A stretch of DNA of 64,000 bases. Source: Sternotherus odoratus. Its lineage: Eukaryota; Chordata; Testudines; Kinosternidae. The DNA is taken from NCBI GenBank assembly GCA_032164245.1, contig JAVMKO010000003.1, positions 34,657,390-34,721,389 of the forward strand, written 5' to 3'. How positions within the stretch are numbered: position 1 is the first letter of the stretch; every line of letters begins with the position of its first letter. Position numbers and translations under genes: made by a program. A model generated the notes under the pieces. The model was not told the DNA's origin and searched no databases. It saw nothing but the letters and a program-made list of their open reading frames with translations. This document shows positions 23,140 through 35,234 of the stretch, one piece after another.

Positions 23140-23258
23140 TAAATTGCAACATCCTTGGGACAGGGGCTGTCTTTCTGTTATGTGTTTGTAGAGCAACTAT
23201 TGTAGTGGAATTCTGGTCAATGATTAGGCACTACCACAGTACAATAATAATAATTAAC
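23140..23258 (+). repeat. Common amniote interspersed repeat tail ending in (TAA)n-like sequence
   Basis: Blocks 'gggacaggggctgtctttct', 'tgtgtttgtagagcaac', 'ttctggtcaatgattaggca' and 'actaccacagtacaataata' follow the order of a very common reptile/bird repeat tail (LINE-derived or SINE) that ends in TAA repeats. The family name cannot be settled by eye. Confidence 0.55.
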
Positions 23259-24106
23259 AATTAATATTATATTACATCTACAATCCCAAATTTCTATTAA
23301 AAATAAAGTGACTACTGAGATGCAAAATTGACCGAAATAAAAATATTCTGAATTATTTCCCTTCATAAAGCAGTTTTTCCTAAGGTCTTAGAACAGTGTG
23401 TAAAGGTAGGGGCCATGCCTTGTCAGGTTAGGGTGACTGATGAGTTTTCTTATTATTCTATTAAAATCTTAACCCTTCAAACAGTGAAGATGAGTATTAT
23501 TGCATTCTTTATTCAAATTTCTCTTCCAGAGCAACATTCAAGTAAACAAGCCTTGCCCAGGGGTTTTCTGTGTAAACTGGAGGAAGGAAATCCTTCCATC
23601 TAAACTCAGAGTGGTAGTGGACTGTGTGTTTTCCAGCCCTCTCTTGCCAGTAGGCTATATCATGTGAAGGGTTGTTAGTGTCTCACATCCCTTCTAATCC
23701 CTTTTTTTCCATTCATGCACTAAATGAGGTCACTTCAATCTCCACAATTGTCCATAGCTGCCAACTGTGAATACAGTAGAGAATCTCACATTTGCAATAG
23801 ATTAGGAACCACATTTTTGTATGATGCTGAAGTAGCACAGTAAAGTTTGCCAAATTGAGTAAGTAAAGTAATGTTTGCAATACATTTTGTAAAAGAAAAG
23901 AAATCTTGACGTTTATTTTTTTAAAGAATACTGAAAATAAATATGATACAGAACTGCAGGTGATGTATCTTGACCTAGAAAAAATCAGCGTGATTTTGCA
24001 GTGCTCTAGCACATAATGGATAACTAATAATCTATTGGAAATTGGAAAAGATGTTTAATGTAAGGGAGGTTTTTTCATTTATTTAATTTTTTTCATTTAT
24101 TTTTTC
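23259..24106. other. Unassigned AT-rich DNA
   Basis: No gene or repeat boundary supported. The minus-strand frame at 23713-24012 (99 codons) has no domain. Confidence 0.5.
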
Positions 24107-24150
24107 ATAATATAGTTCCTATAGGCTTTAACCTATAGGAACTATATTAT
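24107..24150. repeat. Perfect 19-bp-arm hairpin beside a (CA)n tract
   Basis: Arms 24107-24125 and 24132-24150 are exact reverse complements around the 6-base loop CTTTAA. A short (CA)n run follows at about 24153-24168, after which part of the arm (CCTATAGTTC) appears again at 24171. Confidence 0.92.
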
Positions 24151-26149
24151 CATACACACACACACACACGCCTATAGTTCTTTATCTCTAAATATGGAAG
24201 TATGTATGACTTAGAAAATTACACAAACTGTTTAAAATATAAGAATAGGAATTATAGAATGCAAATAGCATGGCTAAATCTTTGACATTAACACAAATCT
24301 CTGTGCATGTAGCAATACCCATTTAATAGTGTGCACTTTTAACAAAAGACGATACATTTTTTTGCAAAACCAAAAGTGCTCAACGGTTCTTTCTTTGTGT
24401 ATTATCTCTTTTTTGACATTTGTAGAGGATTTTTAATGTATTATTTTTTCCTCCCAAACAAGCATATTTACTCACTTCAGCAATTATGCACATTCTGCAC
24501 ATTAGAAGACATTGTGCACTTTTAAAATGTTGACTATATCCACTTTGCGCCTTACTTGATTTTCCATCCGCACCTTTGCCTTCTGAACTCAATATACATA
24601 CAGGACAAATAGCTTAAATATAAGGGAACAGGAGAAGCTAAAGAGATCACTCATATTTGTTTTTTTCTCCTCAAAGTACATTCTGTACCTCTTCCAAGAA
24701 AGTGAATCCCTCAAATGCGACTTGAGATTTAAATGAAAGTGCACTATTGTATTAAAAGCAATAGGCCAGCCTTTGCCAACTTGACTCATGTTAAGTAGAA
24801 CTTCATTATGAACATGTTCCAGTTGGAGCCAATGGGCTAGTCACCTCGCGTAAGGGTGGCAGACCCCAACTCACTGAAAAACTGTTAATCAAAAAAAGTT
24901 TGAAGACATTTAGCAGAATTTGTCATTTGAATTAAGATTTCATTATAAACAAAATAATTCTGTTCTTATTGTGCTTGTGCACCAGTTAGATGTAAAGGCT
25001 TTATTTTAAACAACACAAAAACAAACAAAAAATTCTCCTGAGTTGATACATATTGATCCTTTACATTTCTGAAATGGACCATTGTATTTCTTTAAGAGAG
25101 ATGTTTGCGTTAATGTTGTTAAGAGAAATAAAAACTTCCTCCTTGCACACGTCTGCAGATTGATTTCTGTAATAATGTTGATAAATGTCCCTCTGCAGCA
25201 CAGACAATGTGTGTGTGTGTGTGTGTGTTTCTGAGAAGGAGACCTTTCTTCCTCTCCGTTTTGGCAAGCTGAACAGAAGGATCTATTTTTTGACAGGCTG
25301 CCATTCTCAAGAGGGCATAAAATCTGCATTTCCTTTCATCTGTCTGGATTAGTGGATTATCCTGCAGTCTGCCTTGGTGACTGAGATACTTTATATCCTG
25401 CATCTCTGAGTTCTTCTAACTGATATAATAACAGGTGGGTTTCTGAGATTTGGCACGTTATATGGAGGGGGAGAGATTTTAACACGTGGCTGATTTGTAT
25501 CTCATAGTCTTAATTATTTTTTCCTGAGGAACTCATTTCAGCAGCCAACACATATACTAATATGAAGTAATTCTTTTTTCTTTTGCCTCATTTTGTAACA
25601 AAAGTACATCAAAGGGCAAAGTTAGACGCCTGCTGCTAGTCCTTGATCCAGTTTCAGAAAGAGGAGAAAAAAAGAAGGGAATGATATTACTGCAGCAAAA
25701 ATAGTGTGTGAAAAGGGAAGGGTTTGTACAATGATCCCAAATTATAACACTGCGGTCACAAACAAAATATAAAAATAATTAAGGATTGAAAGGCTTTTTC
25801 AGTTAATAATTCTCTAATAATAGTACTTAATAATTATTACTTAACAAAGGGTCAATAATTTAAAAATCCAAATGTTAGAATATATGGAAACAAACAGCTC
25901 CGGGTCCTTGTACCTCTGCATAGGTCAGCCACATGCAGACCTCTGAATTCTGCTGCTAGTACTCCAGAACTAGGTTATGTACAGCCAGAAAATATCAAAC
26001 AAGCATAAGTCTGGAACGGGGCATAGCACTTACATCCATCCTGAATCTCTTCTCCTTATTCTGTGACAGCTCTCAGCAGTCTCTATAACATGATAAGTTT
26101 GAACAAAACCATAAATCAGTCCAGCTGCAAGAAACCTATTTTCTACTTA
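24151..26149. other. Unassigned DNA with a (GT)n microsatellite
   Basis: No gene recognised. A (GT)n tract occupies about 25209-25228. Three overlapping minus-strand frames of 68-107 codons run through it in different phases and are not genes. Confidence 0.5.
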
Positions 26150-26205
26150 ATCCAGTGGTTCTTCACCCTTCTTCTGCAATTCCAGACTAACATGGCTACC
26201 TTTCT
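26150..26205 (+). repeat. Short Penelope-like 3' tail fragment
   Basis: 'tctgcaattccagactaaca' followed by 'tggctacctttctgattctt' matches the last 45 bases of the Penelope-like tail at 46825-46862. Only the extreme 3' end is present. Confidence 0.6.
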
Positions 26206-26249
26206 GATTCTTCTGTCCTCTATTGAATCTACCTTTACCTTTTCAGCCC

Positions 26250-26450
26250 TGCACAACATGTGGCCCAGGGACCACATGCGGCCTGCACAGGCTCATTGTG
26301 TGGCCCGTGGGGTGTGAGTAGGGGTGGGGCAAGTCAAGCGGGAGGGTGGGGGAAAGCGGATGGGGCGGGGCGAGGATGGGGCTTTTCGGCCCGTAGCTGG
26401 TTTTTTTGCAGTAATATGGCCGTCGCCACTTTCCGAGTTGCGCAGGCCTG
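26250..26450. repeat. GC-rich interspersed repeat, family uncertain
   Basis: A GC-rich island in AT-rich DNA with repeated 'gtggccc' motifs and a G-rich middle. It resembles a non-autonomous DNA-transposon type common in reptiles ('acatgtggcccagggaccac' is typical of its end). No target duplication was located. Confidence 0.35.
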
Positions 26451-27429
26451 TTTTAGATATTCTTCATATTCCTTTGTTTCTTTCTAGAAACTTGTAACTT
26501 CTTCATTAACCTTTCCAGTAACTCAGTTTTTTTGTTTCCCTCTCCACCAATGCTTCTCATAAAGAGTAAAATTAGTAACTGTGCAGAGTGCTGGATCAAG
26601 GCCTAGATACCACTGATGCCTTATTTTGAGAGCTCCAGGGGAACTTATAGTGCATAGGTCTTCTACTTGTCCACTGCTCGGAGGTTATTTTAGTTATAAT
26701 GAAGAAGGATACTCCCTGTCAATGTTTTATTATTTGTTTGTGGTCATGCCCAAGATATGCCAGTCAATTTTCAGACATTTAAGAAGGTGTGGTCACTAAT
26801 CAATGCAGATCACAGCCTACAGACAGACAAATGAAGACATCTTAGAGAAAGGAAACAAACAAAAGAGAACTTCTGTTCACAAGATTCACAATAGGCTGCT
26901 GATATAATGTACTTTGGCATAGAGAGACTAGTAATGCTGTAACATTCTGTATTCTCAACCTAGAGTTCAGGAATTTAAGAAAAGCTATCTGTCATACAAA
27001 CATATATAAGGTATCCTTTATAGTCAGTCTGCATTTTGTGTCTCACAATTTGTTTTTTATTTCGATTTGTAGTTTCTCTTTCTGACAATAATTAAATTCA
27101 CATTTGTTTATTCTTGGCTTTTTTTTTTTTACAAAGAGGCAGTTAAACTTGAAAGTGATTCAGGAAACACTTAAGCATGAGTTGAGGATTTTGCCTGAAT
27201 TTCATAGGCATGAATAAGGACCTTAGCAGAAGCAGAGTCAAATAAAGGACAAATGGAGATAAATGGCATACCACAAAAATATGGGAAATGTGGAGGAAAT
27301 GTCTCCAGTGTTCCAAGTCCAGTGAATCTAAGTTAAAATTGAACCTGAGGCTTTACACTGTGGAGGGGTACTTCTGTTTATAACAATTCAATTGCAAGCA
27401 GTTATTATATAAATTAAATATGCATCACA
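26451..27429. other. Unassigned non-coding DNA
   Basis: No gene recognised. An 11-T run occurs near 27120. Confidence 0.5.
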
Positions 27430-28053
27430 AATCAAAGTAAAAATGTGATGCTTTTTCAAAGAAAAAGATTAATATTCTGGGACGTATTAACATGTTTGTT
27501 GTATGTAAGACAGAGTGTCATGCTCTACTCACCACTGGTGAGGCCTCAACTGGTGTACTGTGTCCAATTCTGGGCACCACACTTCAGGAAAGATATGGAA
27601 AAATTGGAGAAACTCCAGAGGAGACCAAGAAAAGTGATACAAGAATTAGAAAACATGACCTATCAAGAAAGGTTAAAAAATCTGGGCATGGTTAGCTTTG
27701 AGAAAACAAGACACAAGAAACCTTATAAATTCAAATTTGTTAAGGGCTGTTGTAAAGAGGATGGGGATCAATTCTCTGTGTCCTGTCCTGAAGGTAGGAA
27801 AAGAAATTATCTGCAGGAAGAGAGAGATTTAGGTTAGATATTAATAAATATTTATAACTCTAAGGATAGTTAAGCACTGGAATAAGCTTCTAAGGGAGAT
27901 TATGGAATCCCCATCACTAGAGATTTTTAAGACTAGGTTAGACAAACATTAGTCAGGAATGGTCCAGGTACATGGTCCTGACTTAGCACGGAGAGCTGAA
28001 TTTGATTACATCTCAAGGTTCTTTGCAGACCTATATTTCTATGATTCTATAAT
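27430..28053 (+). mobile_element. CR1 LINE, 5'-truncated, degraded ORF
   Basis: The late reverse-transcriptase region is visible at 27530-27700: LVRPQLVYCVQFWAPHFRKDMEKLEKLQ, then LENMTYQERLKNLGMVSFEKTR. The block with 'taagcactggaataagcttc' and 'ccatcactagagatttttaa' follows, and the terminal 'tatttctatgattctataat'. Frame breaks occur between the 27445 and 27492 frames. It has the same orientation and extent as the copy at 7.9-8.5 kb. Confidence 0.9.
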
Positions 28054-29149
28054 ACAGCCAGGACCTAGCAGCTGGGAGATGGGAGAAAAAGGGACAACAA
28101 GTGAAAGAAGGGTTTTAGAGTAAGTTATCACATCTATTATCCTTACAGTAATATCCAAATAAAAAACTAGCAATGGAGAGGACAGAAGAAAAAGAGAAAA
28201 GAGCCAAGGACAGAGTATTGAAACACATTGAAAGGATGGACAAGAGGAAAAAGATGTAAAATCTCCATCAATATAAGAAGCTATAACTATTCAAATCAGG
28301 AAAAGAAAGAGCGGTAGATGCTCTTCTTTCTTGAGGCATTCCAGGAGTGCAGATTGTTCAACAGGGACAAAAGATGCACTGAGGTCAAGCAGGATGTGAA
28401 TAAAGGATGAAGGTTACCTGTCAGTTTTGATAGATTTATCACTTATGGAAGTGCTGTCTCACCCCTGGGACAGGGTGACTGAAACCGGGCAAAGAGGTTG
28501 GCTTGGCAAAATGATCAGTATGGTGGGTATATGCATTCTTGGACTGAATGATGAACAGAAAAAAGAACAGTAATTCCTTGGACTTGCACTGTGTTGCACT
28601 CTCATTGCTAGTATGCAAATGAATTAATATGTATAAAACAATCAAAATCATAACCTGGTATTTGCCGGCTATTTCTGGCCTGATATGAAAAATATAACGT
28701 CCAAATACACTATTAAATCAAGATCCAGAAGTATAAAGCTTTTCCCTTATTTTATTTTGCAAAAGCTCTATTTTTTGTTGGCCATTATCATCTTAGGTTT
28801 ATAAACTTTATATTGGGCTCTGCAGGCTTATAATTCTGAACACACAGACAGTAATTTAAATGCATCCTGTGCGTCCTAGTGGCTAAAGAAGTTTTTTCAT
28901 CAAGAGAAATAAATCTGGGTAGCAGTTACAAAGCTATACTGAAGCCACTGTGGACAGTATTATACTTACCATCTTTAGATTGTATTAAGAATATATTTTT
29001 TTCTTGTCTGCCAATTCCAATCTGTTTTGATTTCAATTTACTTTAATGGGCATTGGGTTAGGCACATAATGAGGTAACAGTATCAATTTATCAATGACAA
29101 AATTGGCTACGCTTTAAGGGTTATCACCGTATTTCATGCATCACACCGA
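28054..29149. other. Unassigned non-coding DNA
   Basis: No gene or repeat boundary supported. Confidence 0.5.
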
Positions 29150-29300
29150 CAAATGGGCCGTTATTTAATAATAATAAAAAACAAGCTGTGAGAGCAGCAG
29201 CCCGACCGCCACAGGGTCGGGGTGGCAGCTCCGCAATCCGCCCGCTGCCGGGACCCGGGTGGCAGCCGGGAGCAGTCAGCCAGCCCGCCCGGGTCCCGAC
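29150..29300. repeat. Internal fragment of the pogo/Tigger-like MITE, partial second copy
   Basis: About 150 bp, from 'gggccgttatttaataataa' through 'agagcagcagcccgaccgcc' to 'cagccagcccgcccgggtcc', matches 29635-29790 closely. It lacks the left inverted terminus. Its right neighbour (29300-29480) differs from the complete copy. It is a truncated or rearranged copy lying about 285 bp before the intact one. Confidence 0.75.
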
Positions 29301-29584
29301 TGCTGGTTCACGGGTCCCGTGGCCTCGTCATCCCCACCGCCGAAATGCTGCCAAATCTGCGGCAGCTGCAGACCTTTCAACGAAATGCCACTGAAGACAG
29401 CCTGACTGCAGCCCTGATGGCGAATGTCAGACCGCCCCCTGTGGTTTGCCGTGCTGGTGCCTGGAGCCAGCCCTGCCGACAAACAATGTCTTCAGTGAAA
29501 TTACTTATGATTCACATTTGCATATATTTTCTGATAAAAAATAATTGACAATGTATTTTCTTTCCACACTTTTTAATTTAATTA
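29301..29584. other. Unassigned spacer between two related MITE copies
   Basis: 29301-29480 is GC-rich and 29481-29584 is AT-rich. It contains 'atgtcttcagtgaaattact', which recurs in the palindromic repeat at 36728 and so is another small repeat piece. Frames of 68-108 codons here reflect composition. Confidence 0.4.
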
Positions 29585-29953
29585 CAGTGAAACCTCCATT
29601 TAACGGACTAATTCGGGCGAGGGGGTGTCCGTTAAATGAAAAAGTCCGTTATTTAATAATAATAAAAAAACCAAGCTGTGAGAGCAGCAGCCCGACCGCC
29701 ACAGGATCGGGGTGGCAGCTCCGCAGCCTGCCCGCTGCCGGGACCCGGGCAGCAGCCGGGAGCAGTCAGCCAGCCCGCCCGGGTCCCGGCTGCTGGGAGG
29801 TGGGCGGCAGCCTGGAGCCGGCAGCCAGCCCGCCCGGGTCCCGGCAGCCAGCCCGCGAGAAATGGATTTGGGATGCACCAGACTTGCTCAGAAATTTTGT
29901 CCGTTGCATCCGAAGTCCGTTAAATCGAGGTCCGTTACATCGAGGTTTTACTG
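29585..29953. mobile_element. pogo/Tigger-like (Tc1/mariner superfamily) MITE, 369 bp
   Basis: The left end CAGTGAAACCTCCATTTAAC and the right end GATGTAACGGAC-type, read inverted from 'gaggttttactg', form terminal inverted repeats like those of Tigger elements. TA flanks both sides (29583-29584, 29954-29955). The interior is very GC-rich with repeated CCGGGACCCGGG-type blocks and carries no transposase. Confidence 0.85.
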
Positions 29954-30479
29954 TACCAGCAAAAATAATTTAAAGAAACAATTCCTAGTTACTTCTTTTT
30001 CACATAAGCGAATGTTTTCTTCCCAGCTAACAGGGATGGATTAACTTTCTAGTTAGATACAATATTGGCACACCTCTACACTGTGCAACAGAGATTTATA
30101 ATAATAGGACTCGTATCTTTTTTGTGAATGTATCATGTTTCCAGTGTAAGATTGAATTATCAGGGGTAACTATCTCAAATGTTTCAAGTCCATTTGAGTT
30201 GGACTTTGGAAAGGAGGCATCGTGAATGCAAATTTCTTTATCTGGATGGCTAAAATATTCTCATCTGTTTTTTCCTGTCATAGAACATGTCGATACATCA
30301 TTTGGACCTGTTTTCAAATACTCTGAAATTATTAATTTTGCTACAATTTTTTTGTGGAGCAAAGGTCCCTGCCATCAAATAAAAAGTCCTGAAAACTCCC
30401 TATTTTTCTTTAGATTAATTTTACCAATGACTACCACTCAGGCTCTGTATTGTAGCCATTTTCATAAATGTGTAGATTT
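29954..30479. other. Unassigned non-coding DNA
   Basis: No gene recognised. The 94-codon frame at 30226-30510 runs into the CR1-like sequence on its right and has no domain of its own. Confidence 0.5.
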
Positions 30480-31060
30480 TAGGACAGAAGGGACTGTTAT
30501 GACTATCTAGTCTGACCTCCTGCATAACTCAGGCCATAGAACTTCACCCAGTAATTTCTGCATCAAACCCATAACTTCCATTTGAGCTAAAGCATATCCT
30601 TCAGAAAGAAATTCAGCTTTGATTTAAAGACTTTAATCAATGGAGACTCAACCAGATCCTTAGGAAAACTGAATTGTTACAAAGTTATACCATATTATCT
30701 GAGTTTGTGGCTCTTCAGCTTCCAGTCATTGGATTTCATTATGTCTTTTCTGCTAGTTGATTTTCAGAAATTTCTTGTCCAAGTAGGTATTTACAGACTG
30801 TCATCAAGTCACCTTTTAATCTTTTCTCTAAATAGATTGAGCTTCTTTAGCCTTTCACTATATGATATGTTTTCCAGAAGCAGGGATAAGAGATTTGGAC
30901 ATAGTAATGATTACACTAATGATTTATACAAAGTTAATACCGCCTCCATTGTCCTACTTCATATTCTCATACTTATATATCCAATGATTGTGTCCATCTT
31001 ATATCTACAAAATGGCACTGGCAGCACATGTTCAATTGATTATCTACCATGATGCTTAAA

Positions 31061-31323
31061 GGCTTGTCTCCATAACATTTAGTTCATCTCAAATTGGGGT
31101 GGAAACCACCTCATACTTGCCTGCCATGGACTAAGTGTTTATGTGGACATTAGTTAATCCACTTTGTTTACTCCCATATCAAAAGAGGACTACATCAAAA
31201 TGCATTAACAAACTATTAATGCTCATCATCAGAGTACACATAGATAGTTAATTCATAGCAGGCTAGTGTAGCGTATATTCACTACCCAGCTTGCTGCAAA
31301 CTAAATGTTTATGTAGACAAACC
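31061..31323. mobile_element. TIR MITE, 263 bp, inserted in the minus-strand CR1
   Basis: The left end GGCTTGTCTCCATAACATTT and the right end, read inverted, GGTTTGTCTACATAAACATT form 20-plus-bp terminal inverted repeats. The flanking CR1 reads continuously across the gap ('ctaccatgatgc' to 'tcctcttgagaatcactgct'). The exact target duplication is ambiguous because the flanks TTAAA/TTTAG are themselves palindromic. The ends recall the GTCTACA-type Harbinger MITEs of reptiles, but the superfamily is uncertain. Confidence 0.75.
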
Positions 31324-31599
31324 TTTAGTCCTCTTGAGAATCACTGCTTCCCCAGGTACAATCCCCTATCTTATAAATGTGACCTACATTTTTTGTTCCT
31401 AGTTCTATGACCATGCATTTGGCTGTGTTGATTTGAAATGCATTTTGTTCAAATAAGCATTACCACGACCATACCAAGCAATCCATACTAGTCTTTACAA
31501 CTGACCTTTCCTCAACATTAAATACTACTTCCACAATTTGTGATATCTATACATTTTACCAGCAGTGATTTTATATTTTCTTTCAGATGATTGATAATT

Positions 31600-31715
31600 A
31601 TAGTAATACTTGGATCTTATATAGCATTTTTCATCAAAGCAATTTACATATGAGGTCAATATTCATTCCCCTTTTGCAGATGGGAAAATTGATATGAAAC
31701 AGTGAGCAAAGAACA
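31600..31715 (-). repeat. MIR-like (CORE) SINE 3' part, minus strand
   Basis: On + it reads 'cttatatagcatttttcatc', 'aaagcaatttacatatgagg', then 'ttcattccccttttgcagat' and 'gggaaaattgatatgaaaca', the complement of a MIR-type SINE 3' half (CCCATCTG with ATAT-rich tail). It interrupts the CR1 after 'cagatgattgataat'. Confidence 0.65.
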
Positions 31716-32245
31716 ATTATTTGACGTACCCCTCTGAATGATGTTTTCTCATTATCAACTCACCAGTTTTAATGTATGTAATATAAGCTACATTGATTTT
31801 GTCTACTGCTAGTTTTTAAAATGTTGGAATAGAATATAGGACTAGGTCAAATGCCTTAGTGTTGGAAATCTGACTATATTATGTCAACGCAAACTTGTAA
31901 TCTCATCCAAAATGTAGTATGTTTGTTTGACCAGACTTATTTTTCATAAAACTATGTTAATTGGCATCAATTATACCCCAGACATTTGATTTTTTTACTG
32001 ATTATGTTCCATAACCCTCTTTCCATGATTTTTCCCAGGGTCAGTATTGGACCAACCAAGCTATAGTTTCCCAGGTTGGCACAAGAAGACCTGTTTTTAA
32101 ATCCTCTGAAACTTCCCCATTTTGATAAGATTTTTCAAGTTACCATTAGTGGTTGAGAATGCTCCTTGCCCAATTCTTTTAATACTTTTGAATGTAAGTT
32201 GAATGTAAGTTATCTGGTCCTTTATTAGATGCTGTTAAACATCCT

Positions 32246-33034
32246 CCTCAGTTACCAAAAGAATATAAAGTATTTTATTATCACTCTATGATATAAATAC
32301 ATCATACAGTTTCTTTCTGCATACAAAACAGAAATATTTATTGAATACGCTGCCTTTTCTACATTATGATCTTTGTTGGCTAAATCTAGAGGAGATTACA
32401 TTAAAAGCTCATGATGAATCTGATCCTGCAAGTGTCAAGTGCCCTCATTTCTCAGGTGGGGGAATTCTTTGGTCATAGTATGTGCATGTGGGAAGGCTGT
32501 TCAGCATACCCACAACTCAAGGCCATACACAAAATGACCTTATGACAACAGTGGGAGGGAGGGTTAGGGCCCTTAACAACTTAGAGTACTGGGCCCTAAA
32601 ATATCAGCATAATCAATTGCAGGGCTCTGTGACCTGAAGCACTTCTTCCGCAATGCTTTGCTTTAAATTTAGCTGAGAGATGACTGGAATGGGTAAACAT
32701 CCAAAGGTTGGGAGTTCGAATTTTCAGATATTTATCTGAAAAGACGCGGACTTTGGCTATAAGTTGAGATAAATAGAACTTCCATGAGCCTACACACCTA
32801 AGCCAAAAATGCATGAAAATGTTTTTTACAAGATTTCTGAGGCTTATACTTCAGATCTTTCACCAAAAATATGAAATATGAAATGTTGAAGCCTAAGAAA
32901 GATTGATTTTAAATTGGTTACAAAATTAGCAGAAGATTCTGATGGATATGGGAGTGAATTGTGAGGTGAGGGTTTCTGAAGCAGTTTGTTTATCTCTAGC
33001 TGGAATACACTGTATATTTAACTAGTGTCCTTGT
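32246..33034. other. Unassigned non-coding DNA
   Basis: No gene recognised. The segment 32390-32480 includes pieces reminiscent of palindromic MITEs but is too eroded to call. Confidence 0.45.
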
Positions 33035-33235
33035 ATACATTATATAATGTATATATATATACTGTTAATATATATACTGTTAATATATTATAATATATAT
33101 ATATATATATATAATATATTATATATTATATATATATAATATACTTAAACTTCTCTAGTTGGGGCTTGGAAATTGCTCTACCACTAACGTGAGTATATAT
33201 ATATATATACTGTTAATATATATATATAATGCAGA
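33035..33235. repeat. Interrupted (TA)n microsatellite block
   Basis: Several (TA)n and (ATATAT) runs are separated by the unit 'actgttaatatata', which occurs three times (about 33060, 33076 and 33208). Between them, 33145-33200 ('cttctctagttggggcttgg' and following) matches the internal part of the LTR at 60336-60375 and looks like a small LTR-derived piece. Confidence 0.75.
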
Positions 33236-34939
33236 GTATTATCTAATATTCCTTTGTTTACTCATAACTTAAATGTGATGACCTCTGCCCTAACCATCTC
33301 TCCTTAGGAAGTGAGATCTTCTCTTATACCAGTCAGCTCAATATTTGTCTTTCCTGAATACAGAAAAACACAGCAACAGCTGTTTTCCAATATGTATCAA
33401 GCTGATTTTCTAATGTGAGCTTGAACTTATGACTAAGAACCCTGGACAAGAGAAGATTAAAAGTAGGAAGTCCTATATTTTCTCCCTAATGAAAGCCACC
33501 TATCCATTTCCAGTCTCCATAATATCCATAATTATATGCAAATTCTGTGATTTTCAACTGTTTGTAGAATCTGTTCCTATAATTAAATGCACCATAACAA
33601 TGTTTTTAAGAACTCACAGCCATCACTACAAATCATATGCATCCAGCAGAGCCCCATTCGCACAAACAGAAAACATAGAACAAGAATTGCAGTAAACATT
33701 TTGGTTTGATAGAATGGATTAGCTGTGAATAATTTAAGGAATCACAAGAAAGACCTGGTTGATTACTTTTCTAAACATTATAAAGAAGAAAGGTAACACA
33801 CGCATTTATCAAATGCCAGTATTCTAGGACAGGTTACATGTAATTATTGGAAAAAAAGGTACAGGCTGGCACTGGTCCAGGCAGTAAACATTCCCACTTA
33901 AAACCCCTACAATTAAATTAGTTAACGAGAATCATGTTAAACACAAAGAAGTTCATGTCATAAAGCTGAGAAATAATCTTCACATTTCAATTTAATGGGG
34001 GGGGGAGGAAAAATTAATCCAATTACTTTTATTTTTTTTTAGTTTTTCCAGGGAAAAGTACATTTCTTCACAATCATTTTTTGAAGCATTTCCCTAATTA
34101 AAGCAATTTGATAAAATGAAACAAAATCATAATGTCATTAGTTGAATTGTGCTTAATGAAGTTGGGCTGTATGAAACATTAACTGCAATACAAAATCTAT
34201 TTCTTTGGCCTGGGAAATATGCATTTATCATTTACTCTGGAAGTTCCACTCATGAAGCCTTATCACCATAATCATCATGTCTTGATAAATCAACATAAAT
34301 TAACATTTTGATCAATGCCATCATTAAGCACAGGCTGTGAAGAATCTATTTCCTAGTAGCATGGGACAAGTTAAATAGGCTCCTTGACAGCCTAAATGGA
34401 AACAGTCTATGTCTGATGGACAACTATCAAATTTTAAATGGAAAAAACTGTACCTGTATTATCAACTTTGTTCATCTCCGCTCTTCCCGTGATGATGTAT
34501 AATGTACCCTCATAGATCTATATGTGGAAATTATTTCAGCAAATAAGTCTTCTATGTGCAGAATAAAATGTATATAAACACCAGTAAATAAAAAAAAGTA
34601 TTTTCACAAGTTTAATTTGAGAGAATTAAGCTACTAGACTGAATTATTTTCATATAGTCTAATGTATAGGGGAGATATTGAAATGGAAATCCAGAATTGC
34701 TATCACTGTTTATCATCTATGCATTTTGGATTTCAAAGAGAAATCAAAATGTGTAAAACTTCCAAACATGGGGCCTAATCCTACAACAGTCCTGTGCAGT
34801 CCTTGTTCATGCCAGGTTAGTGGAACTTTACATATGAGCAAAGATTACTGTATGAGCAAGGTCTTTGGTATCTAGAGCCTGATACAAAATTAAAGTCAAT
34901 CAAAGCCCTTCCACTGATTTCCATAGGATTTGGATCGCA
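33236..34939. other. Unassigned AT-rich DNA
   Basis: No gene recognised. The segment 34760-34935 contains 'ggggcctaatcctacaacag' and a related inverted half, so it probably holds an eroded palindromic MITE. Confidence 0.45.
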
Positions 34940-35230
34940 CCTCTATCTGATGTTATGAAGGCCAAGTCTATAACAGGATTCCAAAAAGAACTAGATAAAC
35001 TCATGGAGGATAGGTCCATCAATGGCTATTAGCCAGAATGGGAAGAGATGGTGTTCCTAGCCTCTGTTTGCCAAAAGTTGGGAATGAATGACAGAGGATG
35101 GATCACTTGATGCTTACATGTTCTGTTCATTCTTTCTGGGGCACCTGGCAATGGCCACTGTTGGAAGACAGGATACTAGGTCAGATGATCCTTTGGTCTG
35201 ACCCAATATGGCCATTCTTATTTTCTTATA
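34940..35230 (+). mobile_element. CR1 LINE 3' end (second subfamily)
   Basis: The sequence runs 'aactagataaactcatggag', 'catcaatggctattagccag', 'acaggatactaggtcagatg' and 'tggtctgacccaatatggcc', ending in 'attcttattttctta'. This is the 3' UTR and terminus of a CR1 subfamily whose 3' repeat is CTTATGTT-like rather than TTCTATGAT-like. It directly abuts another CR1 at 35235. Confidence 0.8.
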
Positions 35231-35234
35231 TAGA

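Larger units (their letters stand above)
30480..32245 (-). mobile_element. Old CR1/L3-type LINE on the minus strand, carrying a MITE and a SINE
   Basis: Read on + it shows complements of CR1 in reverse order. The 3' end ('ggacagaagggactgttatg', 'tctgacctcctgcataactc') comes first. Later come 'caccttttaatcttttctct', 'aatcactgcttccccaggta', 'ccatgcatttggctgtgttg', 'ctaggtcaaatgccttagtg', 'aacttgtaatctcatccaaa' and 'tgaatgtaagttatctggtc'. These follow the order expected from the end of the reverse transcriptase back towards its middle. About 1.4 kb of CR1 is present. It is interrupted at 31061-31323 and 31600-31715, and the coding frame is thoroughly decayed. Confidence 0.85.

Noticed and set aside
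29188..30044. Several frames of 68-142 codons around the GC-rich MITE
   Set aside because: They cross MITE boundaries and inverted termini, and repeat the same low-complexity peptide in two copies. Composition only.
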